Origin: Prochlorococcus sp. AG-347-I19
Lineage (GTDB): Bacteria > Cyanobacteriota > Cyanobacteriia > PCC-6307 > Cyanobiaceae
Reading direction: 5' to 3'
NCBI GenBank assembly: GCA_003279105.1
Contig: QCBO01000004.1
Coordinates: forward strand, 28,588-92,587
Length of the DNA stretch: 64,000 nucleotides
The position numbers were made by a program, and so were the translations under genes. Position 1 is the first letter of the stretch. Every line of letters starts with the position of its first letter. The notes beneath the pieces are model-generated. The model searched no databases, was not told the DNA's origin, and saw nothing but the letters and a program-made list of their open reading frames with translations. Positions 58,202-64,000 of the stretch are shown piece after piece.

Positions 58202-59356
58202 TTAAAGATTATTTTTTGAGAAATTTTCTATTATTCTTTGATTTATTTTTGGAATATTTTCTTTAAATTTAAAAAACCCTCTTTTAGCAAATTTCCAAGC
58301 AAATAAATCTTCATCCCTCACAAGATTAAAAATTTTTTTATGGTGTAAATTTTTAAACTCAGTTATGAAATCATAATTTTCTCCCACTCCAGGATAAATA
58401 ATGTCTATTTCGTAGGTATTTTTAAAAGTATTTTCCAGTGAATTAGGATCAATCTGTTCAACATTATCAAATTGCTCTACAAATTCAGAGACCAAATCTT
58501 GTTTAAATTTCAAAACAGCTTCAGACAATTTAATTTGTCTTTGTTCATTTTTTAAAAGGATAATAAATACTTTTTTATAACTTGGAAGTAAATTTTGTAG
58601 GGTTGCAAGGTGCAGATCATTTTCAAACATAATCAGATTATCTGATTTAGGATCCATATCATTTTTATAAATCTCATCTTCAAATGGTATTTGATTAGAT
58701 TCTTCAAGAAAAATTTGCTGATTACTTATTTTTTCTACATTAAATCGATTATTTGAAAACTTTCTGAGGTTTGATGATGAAAAAAGATATTGTTTTCCCT
58801 TAGTTTGCAATCCCCCGACCCATCTCCAGCTAAGGAGATTAGACGAAGCATCTCCATCAAAAAGATATTTAAAGAAAAACTTTGCTCCCAATTGCCATGG
58901 GAGGCCTAAATTGAATATCCAAGTACTCGCAAACCACATTCTTGTATGGTTATGCAAATAGTTGAACTGCTTTAATTCATGAACCCAAGAATTAAAAAAA
59001 TCTAATTCAGTATTGCCATTAATTGCACTTTCATATAGATCATAATCAAAATCGAGATTTTTTTCTGAATTAAAATTTCTCCAAACTTTAGGTCTATTTT
59101 CCATCCACCCTTTCCAGTAAACTCTCCAAAATATTTCTTCAACAAATTTAGTTGAATTTTTGATTTTGTACTTACTTTTAATATCATGGATCAGATCATA
59201 TTCTGACAATATTCTATGAGTAATGAAAGGCGATAATTTTGAAACTGAACTTTCGTTATTTGGCCCAAAATCAAAATTTCTTAATTTTGCATAATCGTTA
59301 ATTTTGTATGTTGCAAAATTTTCCCAGGTATTTTGAGCTTTTAATAAAAATGACAT
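58202..59356 (-). CDS. Photolyase/cryptochrome-like protein with FAD domain first and Rossmann-like domain last
   Basis: The 384-residue product opens directly with a photolyase FAD-binding domain (about residues 20-205): SSVSKLSPFITHRILSEYD, EEIFWRVYWKG, YLHNHTRMWFAS (for the usual mHNR-RM), FDGDASSNLLSWRWVGG. The normal N-terminal antenna domain is missing from its place. After residue 235 there is an alpha/beta segment: NLIMFENDLHLATLQNLL (compare WFRxDLRLxDNxAL), VFIILL, DIIYPGVGENYDFI and LVRDEDLFAWKFAKRGFFKF. This resembles the antenna domain, as if the two were exchanged. FAD binding is likely; repair activity uncertain. Confidence 0.82.
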   Translation of the reverse strand: MSFLLKAQNTWENFATYKINDYAKLRNFDFGPNNESSVSKLSPFITHRILSEYDLIHDIKSKYKIKNSTKFVEEIFWRVYWKGWMENRPKVWRNFNSEKNLDFDYDLYESAINGNTELDFFNSWVHELKQFNYLHNHTRMWFASTWIFNLGLPWQLGAKFFFKYLFDGDASSNLLSWRWVGGLQTKGKQYLFSSSNLRKFSNNRFNVEKISNQQIFLEESNQIPFEDEIYKNDMDPKSDNLIMFENDLHLATLQNLLPSYKKVFIILLKNEQRQIKLSEAVLKFKQDLVSEFVEQFDNVEQIDPNSLENTFKNTYEIDIIYPGVGENYDFITEFKNLHHKKIFNLVRDEDLFAWKFAKRGFFKFKENIPKINQRIIENFSKNNL

Positions 59357-59502
59357 TTTCTCATAACTTTAAAAAATTTTTTCTTGTATTGATAGAAATC
59401 TCAAAAATTTGCCTGCAAATTAATCTTTAAAATTTTCTATTTCACTTTTAAGTAAATATGCTTGATTGAAGTATTTAATTTAAACAATTGAAAAGTACAT
59501 TT

Positions 59503-59508
59503 TATACT
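59503..59508 (+). promoter_or_regulatory. -10 box upstream of the leader ORF and ligase-like gene
   Basis: TATACT lies about 38 bases upstream of the tiny ORF at 59541. Transcription would start near 59515. No convincing -35 hexamer at 17 bases. Confidence 0.35.
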
Positions 59509-59540
59509 CTTGAATCGCTCTCTGCATAGGAGGATATTTA

Positions 59541-59591
59541 GTGGTCAATTACTTTTTAGATCTAATTTTTCATTTTCAAATCTTTATTTAA
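59541..59591 (+). CDS. 16-residue possible leader peptide with perfect Shine-Dalgarno
   Basis: AGGAGG (59528-59533) lies seven bases before a GTG that opens MVNYFLDLIFHFQIFI and then stops. Strong Shine-Dalgarno sequences are uncommon in this genome. The peptide is entirely hydrophobic. It ends 43 bases before the ligase-like gene, so it may be a translated leader. It could also be a chance ORF. Confidence 0.3.
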   Translation: MVNYFLDLIFHFQIFI

Positions 59592-59634
59592 ATGATTTTT
59601 TCTAAAAGATTTTTAAATATTTATCAAAATTAAT

Positions 59635-60384
59635 ATGAATAATTTATTAGTGAGAGATGTTAAGTATCTTGATGAACAATACAGAATAGGTGAAGGCATA
59701 ATTTCGGATAATGCATTTAAGCAACTTGAAAAGCTCTTTATTCCTGTTGATCCAGAGCCTGACTTCTTTAATCAAAAAAATAATAAACTTTTGCCAAAAT
59801 TAGCCAAAGAAAACTATAAAGAATTTTTGGAAAGTTTATTAACAAAAACAAGATTAAGCATTCAACCAAAAATTGATGGCTGTGCTATTGCAATTAGATA
59901 TATAGATGGCAAGTTTAATAAAGCTATTACAAAAAAAGGATTTGATGTCTCAAGCAAAATTAAACAAATTAAAAATGTCCCCGATTGTATTCCTATCAAA
60001 CGAGATTTTCAAATTAGAGGTGAACTATACGCCACAAACCAAGTTGCCGGCATTTCCAAAAGAATTACAAGAAAATACCTCAATGATAAGAAAGGGATTG
60101 GAGAAAGTCTCCGCTTTTGCTCTTTCCAAATACTTAATGGAAGACTTAATCAATACGAGACCCTTAACTATCTTAAAAAATGTGGCTTCGGCACCCCTGA
60201 CAGTTACTTCACAAATCATACAAGCGAAATCCAAATATATAAAAAAAATTGGTTAGAGAAAAAAATATTTGCGAAATATCCAACTAATGGGATAGTTATA
60301 AAAATCAATAGTAGGAAATTACAGTTACTTAGAGAGAAAAGTTTATCTCAAAATAACGAATGGCAATATGCAATTGAAAAATAA
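59635..60384 (+). CDS. Stand-alone NAD+-dependent DNA ligase adenylation domain
   Basis: The 249-residue product contains the ligase nucleotidyltransferase motifs: motif I KIDG (Lys79), motif III IRGELY (127-132), motif IV NGIVIKI (218-224) and motif V WQYAIEK (243-249), where it ends. The N-terminal 40 residues resemble the LigA Ia domain that binds NMN of NAD+ (YLDEQYRIGEGIISDNAF), although the usual ISDxxYD Tyr is Phe. OB-fold, zinc-finger, HhH and BRCT domains are absent. It could self-adenylate without sealing DNA alone. Full-length LigA (about 670 residues) must be elsewhere. Confidence 0.8.
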   Translation: MNNLLVRDVKYLDEQYRIGEGIISDNAFKQLEKLFIPVDPEPDFFNQKNNKLLPKLAKENYKEFLESLLTKTRLSIQPKIDGCAIAIRYIDGKFNKAITKKGFDVSSKIKQIKNVPDCIPIKRDFQIRGELYATNQVAGISKRITRKYLNDKKGIGESLRFCSFQILNGRLNQYETLNYLKKCGFGTPDSYFTNHTSEIQIYKKNWLEKKIFAKYPTNGIVIKINSRKLQLLREKSLSQNNEWQYAIEK

Positions 60385-60492
60385 TATTAAATAGTACCTA
60401 CAAAAAGAGCTCACGATACTGACTTCAAGTATTTAAAGTGGAAAAGTAATAAAATTTTGGTTAAATTCCAAAGCAACTTGCAGGATTACTAA

Positions 60493-61422
60493 ATGACTGC
60501 CACTATTTCTAGACCTAAAATCTCTAATTGGGAAGCATCTAATATTCCAAACCTTACAGGCAAAACAGCTCTAATTACTGGTGCGAATAGTGGTCTTGGA
60601 TACTACACTGCAAAGGCCTTTGCAGAAAAAAATGCTCATGTTGTTATAGCTTGTAGATCGCTTGAAAAAGCTAATCGAACTATCAAAAAACTCAAAGGTC
60701 TTAATCCTGAAGGATTATTTACACCTTTAGAGTTAGATTTGTCAGATTTAAAAAATATTGTTGAAGTTCAGTCCAAAATTTTTGATAATTTTGAAAATTT
60801 GGATCTACTAATCAATAATGCAGGCATTATGCATCCGCCTAAAACTCTTAGTGCCCAAGGATATGAAATACAATTTGCAGTTAATCATCTAGCTCACATG
60901 CTTTTAACTCTAAAGCTACTTCCGATTATTGAAAAAAAAGAAGAATCTAGAATAGTGACGGTGACCTCCGGAGCACAATTTTTTGGCAAAGTTGGTTGGG
61001 GAAATCTGAAAGCCGAGAACTATTACAACAAATGGGAATCTTACTCCAATAGCAAATTGGCAAACGTAATGTTTGCTTTGGAACTAAATGAGAACTTAAA
61101 GCACAAAAATATACTTTCTTTAGCTGCTCACCCAGGAATTGCAAAAACAAATCTCTTTACTGCTCAAAAACCTAACCCTGGTCCATTAGAAACATTCTCA
61201 TTGGAATTATTTAGTCCTATTTTTCAAACTGCTGAGATGGGTGCTTTACCTCAGCTTTTTGCAGCTACTTCACCAGACGCAAGAGGCGGTGATCATTATG
61301 GTCCTAGATTTAATTTCAGAGGTCATCCAAAACTATCCCCTACTTCTCCTTTCGCCATGAATAAAAAAGAAAGAAAAAATTTATGGGTAAAAAGCCTCGA
61401 AATTCTTAATAACTTCCTATAA
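60493..61422 (+). CDS. Short-chain dehydrogenase/reductase (SDR)
   Basis: The 309-residue product has the NAD(P) loop TGANSGLG (residues 29-36), LLINNAG, the catalytic Ser (TVTSGAQ) and YSNSK (Tyr, Lys). It looks like the retinol-dehydrogenase / protochlorophyllide-reductase-like branch, with HPGIAKTNLF near the end, but it lacks the Cys pattern of true POR as far as I can see. The substrate is unknown. Its 3' end overlaps the convergent small gene by six bases. Confidence 0.9.
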   Translation: MTATISRPKISNWEASNIPNLTGKTALITGANSGLGYYTAKAFAEKNAHVVIACRSLEKANRTIKKLKGLNPEGLFTPLELDLSDLKNIVEVQSKIFDNFENLDLLINNAGIMHPPKTLSAQGYEIQFAVNHLAHMLLTLKLLPIIEKKEESRIVTVTSGAQFFGKVGWGNLKAENYYNKWESYSNSKLANVMFALELNENLKHKNILSLAAHPGIAKTNLFTAQKPNPGPLETFSLELFSPIFQTAEMGALPQLFAATSPDARGGDHYGPRFNFRGHPKLSPTSPFAMNKKERKNLWVKSLEILNNFL

Positions 61423-61683
61423 ATTTTTCATTTTCACTAACTTTAGAAAATACTTCAAGATATGTAATTCACTCTCCGAGAGTTTCATAAATTCTGTTAA
61501 GGCATCATAATTTTTTTCATCAATTTTTTTTGACAATTGAATAAAACTATCATGGTTTTCATTAACAAAGCGCTCAGCAATCTGAGAAGGAGTTAAACCC
61601 TGTTCAATTAATTCACCTGGAGCATTTTTCTCCCACTTTTCATAAAACCAAGAGAACCAATATTTTGCAGTATTATCTTCCAT
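61417..61683 (-). CDS. Small acidic hypothetical protein, 88 residues
   Basis: The product is mostly helical by composition, with an aromatic N-terminus (KYWFSWFYEKWEKNAPGEL) and Glu/Lys-rich helices (LTPSQIAERFVNENH). No family recognised. It is divergent from murD and overlaps the SDR end. Confidence 0.6.
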   Translation of the reverse strand: MEDNTAKYWFSWFYEKWEKNAPGELIEQGLTPSQIAERFVNENHDSFIQLSKKIDEKNYDALTEFMKLSESELHILKYFLKLVKMKNL

Positions 61684-61783
61684 TAATAAACTTTTCTTGG
61701 GCGAATACTATAAATACTGCAGAAAAATCTCATGATTGAATTACCCTTTAAACACAATTAATATAAATGCAATTATAAATTTA

Positions 61784-63214
61784 ATGATAGATAATTATTC
61801 AAGTAAAAGAAATATTAATCTTGTAATTGGATTAGGTAAATCTGGATTTTGGGCTGCCAAGTATTTGAGAAGCATCAATAAGAGAGTAATTGTTTGGGAA
61901 AGTAAAGATGGGATAGAATTCTTAGAAAGAAAAACAGCATTAGAAGAGCTTAATATCATAGTTTCTCTAAATAAAGAATTTGTATTTGAAGAAATTCAAC
62001 CTTTTTTGAAAGAGATCGAATCTGTTGTTGTAAGTCCATCAATACCTTATGACCATATAACTATTATTGAATTAAAAAAAAAGGGAATTAAAGTAATTGG
62101 AGAAATTAATGTTGCATGGGAAATTTTAAAAGACACAAATTGGATAGGTATTACTGGCACTAATGGCAAGACTACTGTTACTCATCTACTAAGCCATATA
62201 CTCTGTGATACTGGATTTTATGCTCCTTTTGCTGGAAATATTGGTACACCTTTATGTAAGTATGCTCACTCCAAAAAACATGAAAAAATTGATTGGGTTG
62301 TAGCTGAATTAAGCAGTTATCAAATAGAAATATCTCCAGAAGTAAAACCTAATATTGGAATATGGACAACCTTTACAGAAGATCATCTTGAAAGACATAA
62401 AACACTTGAAAACTATTTCAACATAAAAAAAAGCTTGTTAGAAAAATCTGATTTTAGAATTTATAATTATGACGATAAAAACCTAAGAAATCACTACAGT
62501 TCACTATCAAGAGGGGTTTGGATAACAACTAGTTTCGATAAATCTAATTTTATTCATTGCGATTATTGGATAGATGAACAAGCGTACATTGTTGAGAGAG
62601 GGAAGAAATTATTCAAACTTGAACATTTTTCTTTAAAAGGAATGCATAATCTTCAAAATCTTTTATTGGTAATTGCAGCAGCAAGAAAAGTTGGATTATC
62701 TGGCAAGAAGATTAAAGATTCTTTATCTAATTACAAACAATTACCCCATAGGATGGAAACAATTTACAAAAATAATGATCTGGAAATCATTAATGATAGT
62801 AAAGCTACAAATTTTGACTCATCTATTGCAGGAATAAGTTCAATTGAAGGTCAAATAATAATCATTGCTGGGGGTAGATTAAAAGGCAATGAATATAGTG
62901 AGTGGATAAAAGTTTTAAAGAAAAAAGTTAAATGTGTTTTCCTTTTTGGAGAAAGCTCAAAAGTCCTAAAAATGGCGCTTATTAATGAAGGATTTAAAAA
63001 AAATATTTTTGAATTTTCAGAACTAAAAGAGCTTTTAGATTTTGTTTTTCATTATTTACAAAATAATAGGGTTGGAACATTATTATTCTCACCTTCATGC
63101 TCTAGTTTTGATCAATTTAAAAATTATGAAGAGCGTGGAGATTATTTCAAGAAACTAATAAGTGAAAAATTAAAGGTTAATAAATCCATTTTTTGTACAA
63201 GTATCATTTCGTAA
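61784..63214 (+). CDS. murD: UDP-N-acetylmuramoyl-L-alanine--D-glutamate ligase MurD
   Basis: MurD adds D-Glu to UDP-MurNAc-L-Ala. From the ATG at 61784 the product is 476 residues. An upstream TTG (61736) adds only 16 unconserved residues, so the ATG is preferred. It begins with the [15 protein letters not shown] nucleotide-binding motif and has the ATP loop [13 protein letters not shown] (about residues 122-134). [20 protein letters not shown] and [11 protein letters not shown] follow. Confidence 0.95.
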   Translation: MIDNYSSKRNINLVIGLGKSGFWAAKYLRSINKRVIVWESKDGIEFLERKTALEELNIIVSLNKEFVFEEIQPFLKEIESVVVSPSIPYDHITIIELKKKGIKVIGEINVAWEILKDTNWIGITGTNGKTTVTHLLSHILCDTGFYAPFAGNIGTPLCKYAHSKKHEKIDWVVAELSSYQIEISPEVKPNIGIWTTFTEDHLERHKTLENYFNIKKSLLEKSDFRIYNYDDKNLRNHYSSLSRGVWITTSFDKSNFIHCDYWIDEQAYIVERGKKLFKLEHFSLKGMHNLQNLLLVIAAARKVGLSGKKIKDSLSNYKQLPHRMETIYKNNDLEIINDSKATNFDSSIAGISSIEGQIIIIAGGRLKGNEYSEWIKVLKKKVKCVFLFGESSKVLKMALINEGFKKNIFEFSELKELLDFVFHYLQNNRVGTLLFSPSCSSFDQFKNYEERGDYFKKLISEKLKVNKSIFCTSIIS

Positions 63215-63300
63215 TTTTCAGGTCGGTCATTACAACCGTTTATCCTCTAGCAAATATTCACTTAATTAGTTAGATTTTATTTATAAATTAATCACTACCA

Positions 63301-63615
63301 ATGAGTGAATCTAACAATTTACCTCAAGCAATAAGTCATAAAAAATTAAGTTACTTGATGCTTAAGGCACAAAAAGATGCTCATTTTTCTGATGAATTAG
63401 CAGAAATAGAATGCCCAGAAAAAAGAGAATTTGAAGAGTTAATAAACAATTGGGAAGCTTCAACTAAGAAGGTAGTTAATGAGTTATCAAAAAGAAAAGA
63501 GAATTTACTAAAAGATAAATCACCAAATTCTTTAATTGCACTTGGTGCTATGGAAGTTCACCTTAACATGGCTTTGCAAGCCTTAAATGCATTTAATAAA
63601 GGAGTTGATGGCTAA
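63301..63615 (+). CDS. Conserved hypothetical helical protein, 104 residues
   Basis: The product is soluble and largely alpha-helical (LSYLMLKAQKDAHFSDELAE, WEASTKKVVNELSKRKENLL, ALGAMEVHLNMALQALNAF). No membrane helix or catalytic motif is visible and no family recognised. It lies 86 bases after murD and is convergent with the pirin-like gene. Confidence 0.65.
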   Translation: MSESNNLPQAISHKKLSYLMLKAQKDAHFSDELAEIECPEKREFEELINNWEASTKKVVNELSKRKENLLKDKSPNSLIALGAMEVHLNMALQALNAFNKGVDG

Positions 63616-63629
63616 AAATAACAGATAAA

Positions 63630-64000
63630 TTACAAGGAGGGCATCGAAAATAAGAGAAAATCTAAGTCTTTTTCAGTATCTATAGAGACATCATCATAAT
63701 AATTAACTTCAAAACCCAAGCCATCTCCAGATTCGAGAAATATATTTGAATTAGAGTCTTTACTTTTTAATAAAAGATTACCTTCTATTATTTGTATCCA
63801 ATTATATTTATCGATTATTAATGGCAATTTTTTTTCTTTAATTGGCTTATATTTACAACGCCATAAAGAGATACTTTGATTTAGAAAAAGTTTATTATTT
63901 TGACCGTCTTTGTAATTAAAAAGAAGATTGTCCCACAACTTCTCATTTAATGAAATCTGATCATATCGAGGTTTAATATTTTCTTTTTGAGGGTATATCC
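63630..64000 (-). CDS. Pirin-like bicupin, C-terminal part (5' end beyond the window)
   Basis: The open frame continues past the window edge: before the first in-window TTG it reads YPQKENIKPRYDQISLNEK, which matches the pirin/YhaK linker pattern (xPEKxGIKPxYxQ). The visible part is the second cupin domain (WIQIIEGNLLLKSKD, ESGDGLGFEV) ending DLDFLLFSMPSL. Pirin-like proteins bind a metal and include quercetin 2,3-dioxygenases; the function here is not known. Confidence 0.75.
   Translation of the reverse strand, partial: IYPQKENIKPRYDQISLNEKLWDNLLFNYKDGQNNKLFLNQSISLWRCKYKPIKEKKLPLIIDKYNWIQIIEGNLLLKSKDSNSNIFLESGDGLGFEVNYYDDVSIDTEKDLDFLLFSMPSL

Noticed and set aside
1..64000. CRISPR arrays, insertion sequences, prophage or integrative elements
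   Set aside because: No regularly spaced repeats, transposase, integrase or phage structural genes were seen; gene content is core picocyanobacterial.

Overview
The window looks like a stretch of a high-light-adapted Prochlorococcus chromosome. The sequence is very AT-rich with short gaps between genes. It carries a marine picocyanobacterial gene set: kaiB-kaiC without kaiA, an NblS-type sensor kinase, a ClpR/ClpP pair, a high-light-inducible (Hli) protein, a plant-type ferredoxin, a thylakoid pentapeptide protein, and several cyanobacteria-only families (DUF3119, DUF3086, DUF1825). Strain assignment is inference; genus is well supported. No prophage, insertion sequence, integrase or CRISPR array was seen.

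Layout. Positions 1-12.9 kb hold a cut-off SpoU-type RNA methyltransferase, murA, two tiny coupled membrane ORFs, tRNA-Leu, argD, folC, an FAD oxidase with a cytosine-deaminase-like amidohydrolase, tRNA-His, miaB, then the wall and division run ddl - small membrane protein - ftsQ - ftsZ, and the SRP RNA. 12.9-19.6 kb holds panB, hemW, a PIN/TRAM membrane protein, clpR-clpP, ilvC and cbiB. 19.6-22 kb is a cluster of very small mostly membrane or exported proteins beginning with an Hli protein and ending with the HU gene and its promoter and terminator. 22-33.3 kb holds glgX, tRNA-Gly, a GPH-type sugar transporter, an MlaE permease with DUF3119 and DUF3086 proteins, plsY, pyrF, tyrS, a DUF1825 protein, an orphan GIY-YIG-like protein and pepA.

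33.3-40.2 kb is a minus-strand envelope run (Omp85, lpxC, fabZ, lpxA, lpxB) preceded by purC and followed by msrA. 40.3-46.5 kb holds purD, nblS, kaiC and kaiB (convergent), rplU and rpmA. 46.5-56 kb holds a methyltransferase, truB, a SpoIID-like protein, rnz, the pentapeptide protein, ferredoxin, prmA, serA, an S4-domain protein and tRNA-Val. 56-64 kb holds an ICMT-like membrane protein, an FMN-binding oxidase-like protein, a DoxX protein, a photolyase-like protein with swapped domain order, a stand-alone NAD+-ligase adenylation domain, an SDR, murD and a cut-off pirin-like bicupin.

The most unusual locus is 58.2-60.4 kb. There, a photolyase-related protein whose FAD domain comes first and whose Rossmann-like domain comes last is divergent from a minimal NAD+-dependent ligase adenylation domain. 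The ligase-like gene is preceded by a tiny ORF with an unusually perfect Shine-Dalgarno sequence. Other points worth checking are two overlapping 35/36-codon membrane ORFs at 2.0-2.2 kb, a tRNA-Val with C instead of U at position 33, and a duplicated 5' end of the DUF1825 gene.
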